Of a stretch of 64,000 nucleotides of DNA, positions 10,185-23,342 are shown piece after piece. Each line of letters begins with the position of its first letter. Position 1 is the stretch's first letter. The notes below the pieces were generated by a model. That model searched no databases. It was not told the origin of the DNA and worked only from the letters and a program-made list of their open reading frames with translations. A program made the translations under genes and the position numbers. The DNA is from Megachile rotundata (Eukaryota > Arthropoda > Insecta > Hymenoptera > Megachilidae): positions 17,112,001-17,176,000 of the forward strand of contig NC_134993.1 of NCBI RefSeq assembly GCF_050947335.1. The letters are read 5' to 3'.

Positions 10185-13100
10185 CTATACAGTGGTAACA
10201 CGATTAGGATCAGCAATTAATGTAGGAGTATTATTTTTTGTATCACTGGCAAGACATGACAGTTGTAAATGCATGGACGTTGCCACTTTCGATAATAACA
10301 TGTCGACCCGCATGCGATCTTCTTTATTGACAGGTTGAGGTATCGCGTCTAAAGCTTCCTCGAAGAAATTCCTAAAAAAAAAGAAAAAAAAAAGTAGGAA
10401 GTAAAATTCAAAAATATCACTGCAATTTATTCTTTGGACTGTTAAGCGCCATTAAAAAAAAAAACAACAAATAATTACTTTGCCCTTGTTGTACTGTAAA
10501 ATTGTAAAGCGTTTCTTAAAAATATAATGTCGGTTCGTGCTTGAACAACTCCAGCCGGTCTAAATTGAGTCACGCACGACATGAGTCTCGCGAGTTCTTC
10601 GGCTACAGTTTCTACTATATGCGATAAAACTCGGTGCAACAAAGCTGGTGCAACTCGACGTACCTGTAAAAAAAAGCCAATATAAAAATAAAAGCTATAT
10701 TTTAAAAATCCATCGTGTAGCTTTTGATAAAACAATCAATACTTCTGCATGAACTGCGATTAAATTTGCCAGGATTTCTTGGGCGTATGGTCTTACATGA
10801 GTGGGTTCACTCTCAAAGTCCCACTCTAAGCCACCTAGATACATGCTCGGCTCAATTGTACCGACTAATGGATCACAACGACGTTCCAGGTACGCATCTA
10901 AGACAGCGGTATCCAATGTTTCCAGTTGCGTCCAATCAGAATTCCATCCAACTGCATTTGATAAACTTGGGTAATCCTGATCTTTCAATGTGTCCCCGAT
11001 TCTCGGTAGAATGGTGTTCAGTGTATAGCGAATATTACTTAACGAGATTAGCAGGCATTGTTCCCACGTCTGATAAAAAATTCAGAAGTAATGCTAAAAT
11101 ACATCACCGACTTCAAAAGATGCTACAAATTATGTTTCATTTATTTTTCGTAACGATAAACTATACGATACAAGATAAATTTTCTTCCTTTGTACATTTA
11201 TATACGCGCTGAACAACTTACTGGGCCTTGATGTTTGTTGCCCTTGCTTTTATATCCGGAAGGAGAACCAACTAATTGCGAAACGGAAGGCTCGTCATCG
11301 TCAAGGGCTTCTTCGCATCCACTGAATGCCAAATTTTGTAGACATCGCGCGAATGATGTAAATAGCGTTTTGACAGAGTTGTAATATAGAAGTTGATGCG
11401 CAGGATTAGCAAACAATGGACCTTCTCGGGGACCACAAGCGATCACTTTCTCGCGTGCTCGTTTTGAAATTTCCATAACCATTTCTTCAAATAGGTATGG
11501 CTATTTGAAATTGAAAATGTAGTTAAGAAAAAAGGACGTATCTAAACTGACGATTTACAAACTTACCAATTTCGTAACGCCACCATCTTCGTTCAAATAT
11601 TCCATTTGCCAAGTTTCTTTCTTATGTAAACCTGCTATGCTTTCTGCAGTTTGTTTAAACAGAGCGCCAAAACACTGTAACCTAATTTAGAAACACTTTA
11701 ATTTATCTTGTGGCAAAAACGAACGATACTTGAGTAGCGTATTTTATACCTTAAATCGAGTATAAATTTTCCAAAAATATCCAATGCCTCGTTCGGCAAA
11801 TCCAAATGAATCAACGAAGCGTACATTTGCCTAATCCTGCGTAAGATATGTAAAAGCCATAAGGCATCTAAATCATTGCTACATGTACTTCTCATGGCTT
11901 CCATGGCGTGTTGCATGCTTGACAGCACTAAATTCTACATTAGAATGACTTGTCGTAAATGAAAGAGTTTGCATATTTTGAATTTACGATTGAATTTATT
12001 TCGACCATACCTTGAAAGGAGTCTGTTTCTCTGCATCCACCGCAACATGTAATTGGCCCGTAAAATAACTTTGACCTAATCTCCATAAATCTGGCAGTTG
12101 TTCAACTATAATGTCACAAATTGCTTCCACACACGATATTTGTGCTGGAGCATTGGTTCCATCATTTTTGTTCGACTTTAAATGTTTATTATTCTGTGCT
12201 GGTTTCATTTTATTTAATTCCTCTCCGTTTAAATTGTCCGTTTCCAAATGTTCTTGCATGCAAACGGTAATACTTTTCTTCAAATAATTTGAGTGTGAAA
12301 CTGGAAAATGGTAACTTTATTAGCATTATAAGTTAACTAATATTCTAATCGTTGTTACGGGCAAATACCTATCGCATCCCAAGCTGGATCTCCCTCTGCT
12401 TCTAAATTAACAAGATTTCTGACTATCTTTTTATGCTCTTCCAAACTGAAAGGCATTTCTTCAAGTTTTTTCCTTAGGTGCACTTTAAGCATATCTATTT
12501 TATTATCAATTTCTTGCAATACTTGTTTGAAAACATCAACCTCCGTGTTTTTAAACAAATTTTTTACTCTCGCATAATCATTAATTACAAGATCATAATT
12601 GCCACGTTTTATATTCTTCTCTATGTTAACCGGCATACAAAAAAGGAACTTGTATCGTTGCATTACAGCCAGAGCATTTCTGGTCGCGTCTGCTCTATCT
12701 CTTCTCGCTAGTACGTCGTCAAATAATTTATTAGCCTCTGACATGGATTTCTGAATACATTTTTCTAATTTTTCAGTAGGATCATTGCCGTATGTTCTTA
12801 TATCATTTTCAAACTGCTCTTTTAACAGCATTATCGTGTCAAATTGTTCTACCACCGATCCTACATTAGCCTAAAGCGTTATTTAAAAAGTTGAACAAGG
12901 TTATAGTAATTAAATATTACTTACTATTTAGCTAATTACCTTTAAAAATGATAGTTGACCTTCTTTTTGAGAATTCACTTTTCTTTTAAGATACGCCAAG
13001 CCAGCTTTCAAGTCTTCGAAAGTTGTCGCATGATGATGTTGCAGTAAAAACCATCCAGGATGAAATTTATCATTGGTAAGATCTCCGCTACCCTCTCCAA

Positions 13101-13695
13101 ACAGTTCTATTAATTCATCCTCGGGAAACTTTTTACTATAAAACAATACATGAGAGTATCTACATCAAAGCTCCGATAGAAAAGACACAGAATAAACATA
13201 CTCGTTGCCTTCTACGCTTAAACCTAAAGGATCTTCTTGTTGATAATTAGTCGGAGAAAGGGTTCTTCTTCCCCACACAAAACTTTGCATAGGAGCCTCT
13301 TCGACCCAAACAGCGGATTCTTTCATAGGGCCAATAGTTTCATGATATCCACGAAATTGTACCGTCGATGTTCCTTGTCCTCCACTACGGGTAGTTACTA
13401 TAATATCTCCACGACCTTTGCAGGGACCTGACCTAGCGATAATTTTATTGGAGGATTTCCATTCTGCTGATAAAAGGCAGTCGCAGCCACATATTGTTAA
13501 TCCTAAATTGTGCAAAAATAAAGCGCAAATAATGAAATATATTCATAATGATATATCTTTTAAAACTTTTGACAAGTGAAATTAACCTATAAGATCCTGT
13601 GCTTTGTTACCCAAAAATTCACCGCGAACTATTACACGAGTTCCAGGAGGTCCTTCTTTAGGAGATATACCCGTTACCACCGGAGGAGGACCCAT
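10185..13695 (-). CDS. Sec5: exocyst complex component 2 (Sec5)
   Basis: Subunit of the octameric exocyst, which tethers secretory vesicles to the plasma membrane; Sec5 is a Ral GTPase effector. Eleven exons on the minus strand: 13695-13587, 13502-13202, 13135-12940, 12870-12369, 12300-12011, 11934-11750, 11681-11567, 11500-11222, 11069-10743, 10663-10479, 10371-10185; 891 residues (fly and human about 890-925). Residues about 5-95 form the IPT/TIG Ral-binding domain: PPVVTGISPKEGPPGTRV, then DLIGLTICGCDCL and GDIIVTTRSGGQGTSTVQF. The rest is the long helical exocyst body with a coiled-coil start near residues 190-300. The ATG opens the TIG domain exactly as in orthologues. Head-to-head with Akt, tail-to-tail with the gene at 4689-9994. 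Confidence 0.94.
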
Positions 13696-14867
13696 CCTAA
13701 TTATATTTTAATACAAAATTCTACTATCTTTGTACTAATAAATATCGATCATACATAATTTTAACCTTAACGAGTCAGTGGATCTTATGTTTTGATATTT
13801 TTACTTTTAACATGCCCTCAACACATCGCAAATACATCATCTTTCCAAATTATCGAGTCCTTTTATGTAATTTTTACATTACACGATATCTATTGAAAAG
13901 ATAATAACCCGATTTTCAGCGAAACGCGATTTCTCTAAAACAAGAACCAGTAACCCAATGACAGAAATGACAATTGACACCAGGGAGTGGGAGGTAGATA
14001 AATTTAATAAAGTGTATGGAATATTTATTTATCAATTTACTTTTGACTTAATCTTTATTAAACGTACGATAAAAAAAGTTATACATGGAATGTTTACAAT
14101 TGCGATACATATTTTATAGTTCCATTACAGATGCTCATAAATGTAGACAATATACTATCGTGTAAAATAGATATTTGACTACAAAGTTATATAAAACATA
14201 ATGATGATTTCAGATTATAATTTAAATCAGTTAAAACTACACGTTTCGTTAACAATTTCAGGCAAAATAATCGAAACTAGTCATTCAAGTACGTAAGTAT
14301 GAAAAATCAAAGACACTGATCAGCTCCAATTATCCCGTAATTACAGACGCAATCGTATAGCGCGACGTGCACAATCAAATATTTAAAAGTATTTAGAAAG
14401 AATAATGTTTATATTTTATTTAAATATGTATGTCGCGTTTATGTACGTATATATGCATTTATATGTGTATAATAAACCATAATAAACAAAAGATTTTGCG
14501 CATGCTTATCATAGAGGGATACATAAAATAGCAGATGGGTGACATGGATAGCAATACTTGCATCGGTGATCGAATGTCGATTGAAATTAGGCAAGTATTG
14601 TTCATGAGAATACTTCTTTATTCGTAATCGATTGATGCGCCATCTCCGGAATGCGAGGAGGCAATGCTAGTTAGTGCGCATTAGTGCGTCCGCCGATCAC
14701 GGAGTATAGTTGAGTTTACCTGCCAAACGTGTATCTATGATTGCTCAAGTTTGTATACTCGTGCCATCCTTGCTGTTGTATTTCTCCAATTTTTGTGGAA
14801 TATTGAGCTCGGGCGGAAATACGAAGTATCTGAATTGTTTGTATAAGTGCGCATTAAAAGAGAAGTT
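13696..14867. promoter_or_regulatory. divergent promoter region, Sec5 / Akt
   Basis: About 1.2 kb between the two start codons must hold both promoters and 5' UTRs. Mostly AT-rich; the GC content rises at about 14640-14700, where the words GCGCATTAGTGCG and CGCCGATCACGGAG occur. No TATA box clearly placed for either gene. GCGCCATCTC at 14637-14646 is a weak reverse CTCF-like word. Confidence 0.45.
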
Positions 14868-17243
14868 ATGGAGGACGCAGCGATGAACGTCGCAGCGTCC
14901 GGTGGCGGCGGTCAGCGTGTCGTTAAAGAAGGCTGGCTGCAAAAACGCGGTACTGCAGAACACTTTCATAATATTTGTATTTACCTTTCTATTTTATCTC
15001 GAGCTTCGATTCGAAATCGAGACATTTTCTTTTACTTTCTTGCATGCCGTTTTAAATTACGAGGATACCACGTTCAACGAAACGTCAAAATTACATTCGT
15101 CGATGATGTCCTTCGCAAAGATATTAGAAATTATTTTTAAAAATTAAATCCTCCTTTCTTACATTCTGCATTTCGTTTTTGCTAGATATCGATAGTTTAT
15201 CTAAACGCAATTGAACACGATCATTTAAATATACGTAAAGATAATTAATTATTGAAATTTTCCTTCTTGTGTACAGGAGAACATATAAAAAACTGGAGAT
15301 CAAGGTACTTTGTTTTAATGGATGATGGCACACTGGTTGGCTTTAAAGCGAAACCGGATCAACAACTGGCAGCTGCTGCACAGCCGTTAAATAATTTCAC
15401 AGTTCGCGGATGTCAGATTATGACTATGGATACACATAAGTCTAACACTTTTGTTCTAAGAGGTTTACAATGGCCACCTGCAATAGAAAGAACATTTCGC
15501 GTAGATACAGAAGAAGAGAGAAAAGATTGGGTCGCGGCTATTAGGTTCGAATTTCTTTGATCGTATATGTCTCAACTACGCAAAGTTTAACTATACAAAT
15601 CTCTTAAGTAGTGTCTTTCTTCCTTTTTTCGTTTTTTAAACAGTTACGTAGCTGCTAGACTGGCAATGGAAAAACAAACACAACAATCCCAAATGCAACA
15701 TTCATCTTCATCAGAGGATGTTGATATGGAGTCCTCAGGAGGTGGTTGGTCAGATTCGTGCGGATCTGTCGGAGTAGTGTCGTCGGACGCGGACGGTGGC
15801 AGCATCGATGAATTGTCTGCAAAATTTAGCGTTCAAGGAACCTCTAGCAGTAAAAGTACAGGAAAAAAAAAAGTAGTATGTACATCAGTTTCGCCCATTA
15901 CTCCATTTCCAGAAACAAAATAATCGACTCTGTATAATATATGAATGGACCTTTGTTTCAGACCCTTGAAAATTTCGAATTTTTAAAAGTTCTGGGGAAA
16001 GGTACATTCGGAAAGGTGATACTTTGCAGGGAGAAAGCGACGGGCCACTTATACGCTATAAAAATATTAAGGAAAGAAGTCATAATTCGTAAAGACGAAG
16101 TTGCACACACGCTTACCGAGAATAGAGTATTGCGTACTACTAATCATCCGTTCCTAATTGTAAATATTTAAGTTATTCTCTCTTTTCCTTTCACGAGTAA
16201 TTTCATTACTAATTTACGCTTAATGTTCATTGATTTACAGTCTTTGAAGTATAGTTTTCAAACGGCAGATAGGCTGTGTTTTGTAATGGAATACGTAAAC
16301 GGCGGAGAATTATTCTTTCACTTAAGACGTTCTCGTGTGTTCGGCGAAGATCGTACACGATTTTATGGCGCTGAAATAATTTCAGCTTTAGGCTACCTTC
16401 ATTCGCAGGGTATAATTTATCGTGATCTCAAATTAGAAAATCTTCTCTTAGATAAGGATGGACACATTAAAATAGCTGATTTTGGATTATGTAAAGAAGA
16501 TATAACGTATGGTAAGTAGGAAGTGTAAATTGAAGTAGAACTGTATATGAATTTGAGAATATTGAAAAATATCGATAACGAAATTTCAGGAAGGACGACG
16601 AAAACATTTTGTGGAACTCCTGAATACCTTGCGCCAGAAGTGCTCGAGGACATTGACTATGGACGAGCAGTAGACTGGTGGGGTGTTGGTGTCGTTATGT
16701 ACGAAATGATCTGTGGTCGATTACCTTTTTATAATAAGGATCACGAGAAACTTTTCACGCTTATCATAATGGAAGAAGTAAGATTCCCTAGAACGATCAG
16801 TAACGAAGCGAAAGATATGCTTGGCGGTAAGCAGATAGAATACTTTTACTTTTATTATTTTAAGGCGAACGATAAATCTATATCTTTTATTTTTGTTCTC
16901 AGGATTGCTCATAAAAGACCCAAGTAAAAGATTAGGTGGCGGACCTAATGACGCAAAAGAAATCATGGATCATGCATTCTTTTCGTCGATCGATTGGTAC
17001 GATCTTGTACAGAAAAAAATTCCTCCCCCTTTCAAACCTCAAGTTACTTCTGACACGGATACCAGATATTTTGATAGCGAATTTACGGGTGAAAGTGTTG
17101 AACTTACGCCGCCTGATCAGGGCTTCTTAGGCAGTGGAGGTGGCTTAAATTCAATAGCCGAAGAACAAGAACATTTTCCCCAATTTTCGTATCAAGAAAG
17201 CCACTCAGCGGCGACTTCTTCCATTGTTTCTATTAATCACTGA
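14868..17243 (+). CDS. Akt: RAC serine/threonine kinase Akt (PKB)
   Basis: Central kinase of insulin/PI3K signalling. Seven exons in phase: 14868-14949, 15277-15544, 15644-15875, 15962-16159, 16241-16511, 16590-16826, 16903-17243; 542 residues. PH domain residues about 18-130 (VVKEGWLQKRGEHIKNWRSR, RTFRVDTEEERKDWVAAI). A Ser/Gly/Asp-rich linker (about 135-190) is longer than in vertebrates. Kinase domain about 200-455: GKGTFGKV from 206, catalytic Lys228, YRDLKLEN, DFGLCKED, activation-loop Thr356 in TKTFCGTPEYLAPE. The AGC tail has turn motif LTPPD with Thr498 and hydrophobic motif FPQFSY with Ser525, matching human Thr308, Thr450 and Ser473. An in-frame TAA at 14844-14846 rules out a long upstream extension of the kind reported for fly Akt. 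A second Met lies five codons in. Confidence 0.97.
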
Positions 17244-18529
17244 CAGTACCAAACGTTTCCTTTATTTGCGTATTGAAAAGCATGACAAATGCATGGTAAA
17301 GTCAAAGACACTCGATCGCAAGAAGTGATTTGTCTCAACAGTTTGGGAGAACTTTCAAATTTTTTTTTTTATAATTTTTTTTTCTTTTTTAACAGATAGA
17401 TCAAAATATCAGTTTTCGCCAGTTTATGATGCTTTTTTGGGCATCTTCAAAAGATTTTAACACATATCTCCGATGGCAGATCCGTTCTTACACGTGCGTG
17501 TATACGCGTATTCATTAAAATCGTACACGAGCAAATTATGTACTATAAAATTCAATTGAACTATTTATACCTGCTGAGTAGGTTCACGACGATATAATGG
17601 GGATCGAATTTTTGTTCAAAAAAGAAGAGCGAAGAAAACAAAATAGGAAAAACGGATGTTAAGTTTATCCCCTCAACTGTGTTACATTATACAGAGTGGC
17701 ATCTTTATTTTGCGAAAAAAACCGGTATTTGATAATTATAATTACAGTTCTAAGTTTAACAAAAAAAAAAAGGAAAAAAGAACAAAAAAAAAAGAAAAAA
17801 GAACAAAAAAAAAGGAAAAAGAAAAAAAAGTGGTATTTAAAACTTCCTGGCTTCGTTTTCAACTCGGTTGATAATTTATAGAAGGGCAGTTCCTGGTTAT
17901 TTCTTTAAAATTCATTAGTCAACTGTTATAGCAGAAACCAAAATAGCAAATTATACTTGGCAAGGAGCCAGTCAATGGACAAATGGTTTATCCATTTTAA
18001 AAGTAGAAGCATAGAAACATTAACAGCTTTAAGTGAATTATCGTGTAAATTTAAAATCGATTTTTAGCATCAAAAGAATGCGTTTCTTTGTTATACTAGC
18101 GCTATTGAATTAGGAAATTTTCTTTTCCCTTAGTGTGGATCATATTGTTCATCGTGTATCATTGACAAATTATGATTTACTGTGAGAATCAGATGGAAAT
18201 ATGAAATGCTACCCTAATATTATATTATTAATATTATATGCTACGATAATTATATATACATATATTTATATTTTAACAATTAAAGGATTATATTGTACGC
18301 ATGCATTATTAATAATTTCCATCTCATTTGTAATTAGTAAATTTGTGTAGTTCATTCGTTTCTATGCAAGAAGGAATAAGGGGAATTTCTAAATGTAAAG
18401 TGCTTGAAATTTATAGATGTCCCTTTTGTTATTTACCATAAAAGAATACGGTGCATTATCGAAAAGAAAACGATAGAAGATATCTATCTCATACGTTGTA
18501 GTTTCAATTAATATTTCCTAAATTGTACT
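17244..18529. other. convergent 3' region, Akt / acid phosphatase
   Basis: AT-rich 3' UTR sequence. It contains a purine run (17761-17829) built of A-stretches broken by GG, GAAC and similar words, in roughly 25-base steps. No canonical AATAAA was placed confidently for either gene. No further gene seen. Confidence 0.5.
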
Positions 18530-20311
18530 CTATATTTTGTTTGTAAGATAATCTAAATTGTACGCTGGTAAAATATCATCCTTCACGAGCCAAACTTGAT
18601 CTAAAACAGCACCATCCTTGTCATCGGATACCTAGTATGAAAAATATTGTAAAGTAAATAATAATGAACATTCCCGTTTCTTCCAAAGTATTTAGTACCT
18701 GTTCAAGATAAAGATGAGTCCAATTGTACGCTTTCATTCTTGTGTATCCATAATCCGAACTACGGTACGCAGACCATTCCGGTTTATGCGGAACAAACTT
18801 CTCTCTTCCTTCCTTACATCCTGCTGATCCAGTTACTATATTTACAGGTGCCTTGTAATTCTTATATGGTTCCTCGTAACTACCATTTAGTACCTGTAAT
18901 TATTCCTTCTTATTTTTGTCATTATTGGCTAAGTTTATTTAAAAGAAAGCTTTTAGAGAAAAGCATATTCTCTGCATTACCTTAAAATTGTACATGGGCC
19001 ACATACGTTCGTAACTATGTTCATGAGCCCATAATAATAAATCTACTTTATACTTGAAAAAGAGGTCTTCGAGACCGAACCAGTTTAGAAACGGCAATCC
19101 AACTCTAACAAGACTCTCATGATTGGTGCAATCATCTGCATTCGCATTGCTACAGTACATCGGTCTGTGACCAAATACTACTATCCATGGTTGATGCAGC
19201 CTGTTGTACATATAATTGTCAACTTTTATCGAAACATAATAGAAAAGAGAGTAATTTACCTATTGTTAGGCTCGTTCGCTTTCATTAAATCCTTTTCTAG
19301 CCACAGATATTGCTTCACCAGTTGCTTTATACCATAATTCATAAAATAGTAAGCTTCTGTTTCTATGGCTACAAAGTGAACAGGTCCTACGTTAAAACTG
19401 TACCATAAACCTTCGCTATTTCCAGGCATTGTAAAACGAGATCTAAAAGAATGACGTTCATACAGTTAAAATTATAAATAAATCAATTAACGTTGTTCGC
19501 AGTTAGCAGCCGATCTAACCTGTAATTACTAAAATTATATTTTTCTTCGTGATTACCAGGTACCGTCATATAAGGTAAATATGCAGCAACACCTTCTATT
19601 TGTTTCATGAATTCATCGCCAACACGCGCGTTGTCAGTGTTCATATCATACGCAAAATCTCCTACATGAATTGCAGCATCATACAATCCACGTTGCGATT
19701 CTTCCTGTAATCTCGATAAGCTCTGAGCATTCTCATTACCCATGTCACCAAATATAACAATTTGTGGAGACCATTGCGCCCATAGTTCAGGAGCAGTTTT
19801 TACATAGAACACATTCGACCATCCATATTTACTACCACAATGATAAACTGTTGAAATAATTTAAATAATGGATTTAGCAAATAGTTCCTGTACAAAGCAA
19901 GGAAACAGAAATACTTATACTTACAGTATTTGCTATTGGGCGTTAAATCTTTCAACCATACTCTATGGATATACTGCCTTTGTTTTTCATTTCCACCATC
20001 AATAAAGAGAGTGGAATTTCCTGCCGCCGTCAGAATTAATCCTCCTATTCCATATTTTACTATTGATTCTTTCGTATCGTTTCTGGTGCTCCAAGTCACA
20101 ATGATATCATGAATATTATCTAAAAGAATATATTAAATTGTTTCTTTAAAAACTGTTTTATACTATACATTTGACAATGACTACATACGCATAAAGTAAA
20201 GTACACGTTACCTCCATAGGAAAGATGTACAGCTTCTGGTTGATAGTAAGCAACATCGCACAACACGACAGAGATTAAGGATAAAATAACGAAATTAATA
20301 AACCCAATCAT
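18530..20311 (-). CDS. purple acid phosphatase, ACP7 type
   Basis: Secreted binuclear metallophosphatase that cleaves phosphate monoesters at acid pH. Seven minus-strand exons: 20311-20212, 20119-19925, 19847-19520, 19442-19260, 19200-18981, 18893-18699, 18631-18530; 440 residues. Signal peptide residues 1-19 (FINFVILSLISVVLCD, cut after Cys). An N-terminal fibronectin-like domain (about 22-115) precedes the catalytic domain. The five metal-binding blocks are present in order: IVIFGDMGNE, AAIHVGDFAYDM, VPGNHEEKYNF, VVFGHRPMYC and LLWAHEHSYERMWP. The last has Ala where plant enzymes have Gly, as usual in animal ACP7 proteins. C-terminal YGYTRMKAYNWTHLYLEQV is also typical. Convergent with Akt and divergent from stardust; no functional link follows. 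Confidence 0.94.
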
Positions 20312-22006
20312 TTTATATTAAACTACTGGCACTAAATTATATTTGGTATCCGTTAGTCACAATAACACTTGGTACATTTAACATATTATAATTTGACTTA
20401 TGCGAGCGTAAAGATCTGCGTTTTTCAAGATTTCATAGCGTTAATAGTAGAAGATAAAACATTTGTGCTCAATAAATACGAACTTATCATTCCAGATCCG
20501 ATGTCAAAAACAATGAGTCAAGCATTATCGAGAAAATCGTTATCAATCGTGTTGTATGACACGCAGCACTTTATACAATGTTCAGCAATTGATCACAGTC
20601 GACGGAATACTAAATTTGTTGACTACAAAATATGTTTTGTATTTGTTATCTTCTAACGAAATCGGAAATTTGAATTCATCACTAAATACATATTTAAAAT
20701 ACGAGAGCAAAGTCTAAAACCTGACATCGACGAAGCTTTCATTGTCATGTTACGATCTGTAAATCGGAAATGATATAACAGCGCCATCTCGAACCGCGAT
20801 GATAATTAAAGTCTGATATCCAGTTTGCAATATTCAGGAGTTTAAAACATCGATGAAGAATAATTTTTGAAACTTGTCATTCGTACAATCTTAATCGAGC
20901 AACTAATTAAATCGTTCAGATACGATGTAACTTGAACAAGTTCCAGCAGTACGCGAGCATCAAGAGTAGATTCAATGGAATCTTGAACATGTAAAAGATT
21001 CGATTAATATAGAAATTCTTGTTACGTTCTTTATAATATATAAATCGAAATTATCCGAGTGAAAGTTGATATTAATTACGTAAGATGGAAGCAGAAAGAA
21101 GTTAACCCGGAGAACTATACAGGCAATTACGGAGTTAGCATCCCCTATATTGATCACGCGCCGTGTCATTTCTTTCTCCGTCTTTCGCTCGGAGAACTCT
21201 GATTTTCCGACGCACGTGCGCGGACACGTTTTTCTACATTAAAGGTATACATATACATCCATACGTAGAGGCACGTATGCATTCATCGAACATCATCGTC
21301 GACGCAGCAATTTTAATTGTCATGATTCGCCTTTTTTCAGCATCGAAACATATCCGTTGTAATAGTAATACGTTCTGCTTTTATTCGTTTCATGCAAATA
21401 CCTTTTACTTCGCGTAACATAAAAGAGCACGAATCAAAGAAAAGTATCATACGCACATATCGATTCATAGAAGTTAACGGAAGAGTTTCGCAGAGTCGAC
21501 ACGACGCGATTTCACGAACGAAATTTATCGGTACAAGTAAATACGTAACAATCATAGTAAGAAAATTCGAGAGAAAACTAAAATGCATTCGTCAAAAAAA
21601 TCGACAATGCAAGTTGGAAAAGCAAGCAAAAGCGTGAACGATGCGGCGAAGGATTGGCAACTCGAAGATGGAGGGGTTACCGCGACGAAAGTGACGACGA
21701 CGGCGCCGCGGTAGCCGCCACTGCCGCCGCTTCGCGGCGAGGGATGAAGATCAGCGCACTACGAGCGATGTCAGGGCTGCTGCCGCCGTCGGTTAACACG
21801 CACAGGTTCACACCCATCCTCGCTGATACCTTCTGAAAACTCTGTACGACATCGCGCGAAACGAAGAGGATCAGTTTCGAACGACGAAATTGGTCGTTGT
21901 CGAGTTACGGTAGTGAATAATCGATGCGATCGAAGCGTGTTTCGGTATCGGTGAAAACGATTGTAATCGAAGAATAGAGAAAAAGTGTTCTAACGTGCAT
22001 CGGAAC

Positions 22007-22055
<49 letters not shown>

Positions 22056-23342
22056 TAGAGGGAGGGAGTACACATAGTAGGGTGGCTGGATTGCGCGAGA
22101 TCCGATAGCAGGATCGAAGGTAAAGGAAAGAGACACAAAGAAGAATAAGAGAGGAGAGAGGTTAAGCGTGTACATAATTCGGATAAACTCGACAGGAACA
22201 TTTAGCGCGAAAGTAGTAGTGGAGACGTGTGTGTGTTAATCGTTCGAGCGAGAAAATTCATGTTTGGTCCTGCGTGCGATCGGGATGTCGTAAGTGTCCT
22301 TCCTGGAGGGTGGGTGGAAGGGAGTGTGCAAGGGTGGGAGGGAAAGAAGATAATTCGGAGAGGAGTGCATATATGGGTTTCGACGTTGAAAGAGAGCGTG
22401 TTTCACTTAGTGTGCGTATCATCGAAGTAAGCGATGAGGCTAGCCGTCGAGGAGAATTCGTTGGTCTCGTCGAATCGAGACTCGTTGCACGGATGCCACT
22501 TGCAAAGACCCATGCGCTCAAGGATGCAAGCAATCAGGATGAGCAAACCGAGCGAGGAGTCGCATTCGGTGGAAGCTGTAATCGATAAGCTTGGACTCGA
22601 GAGATTCTGAACTCTGTGATCATTTGTGGAAGGCGACATTGTTAGTTGAGGATGTAGGGGGGCCCACGCTCGGGGCCCCAGTGAGGGTTTCCTCCGGACT
22701 CTTGTCACGCTCGCGTTCAAACAACTAAAGAGAGGCGTGTATCGAGATACTTTGCAAGATCTTCTTGCAACCGTCGCGTCGAATCGAATTCCAGTCGATT
22801 ACCTGTAATCGAAGCGAAGCGAGGCGTTTCAAGATCGTTTCTCTTCAACCGGACCGGAAATAAAACAGGCTGAATCTTTTTATCGAAAGGAACGATCAGC
22901 AGCCGATCGAATATTTTGAAAGAATATCTCGTCGATAGTCTTCTCGTCGTTCGTAGTCGTTATATCGGTGTACGTTGACGCAACAGCCTTAGTAATCGTT
23001 AGTGAAGTTTGAAATTGCCGCGCGACTCGACGAATCAACCGATCGAAAACTGTGTTCGAAGTCATCGAGGATGTGTTCGCGTTTACGGAAAACGTAGGTG
23101 TTGCTAGCGGAAATATAGGTCGCCAAGTCGATAGTAGCATGGAACGCGAGGATGCAAGAGGAGCAGCAAAAAGAATGGAACGCGATAACGACGTTAATAA
23201 CGGCCGATCGTTTTTTCGGTGATGATGGGGCGTCTTCGCGTGTCGTCAAGTTTAATCGTGCACGTCGCGTCAAGATTCGGCCGAGGTGTCGTTCTCTCCT
23301 TGTAATCGAGTAGACCAGCGTCTATCATAGAAGCCAGCGAAA
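20312..23342. promoter_or_regulatory. divergent region and 5' UTR of stardust
   Basis: The first 1 kb (20312-21150) is AT-rich and probably contains the phosphatase promoter. From about 21620 the sequence becomes GC-rich with GCCGCC clusters (21690-21800). A (GA)n tract spans about 22006-22056, a pattern common at insect promoters that bind GAGA-type factors. This suggests that stardust transcription from its most upstream promoter starts near 21.6-22.2 kb, with a long 5' leader to 23342. No coding exon supported here. Confidence 0.45.
22006..22056. repeat. (GA)n microsatellite
   Basis: About 25 GA units with one AAAG interruption, upstream of the first stardust coding exon. Confidence 0.95.
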
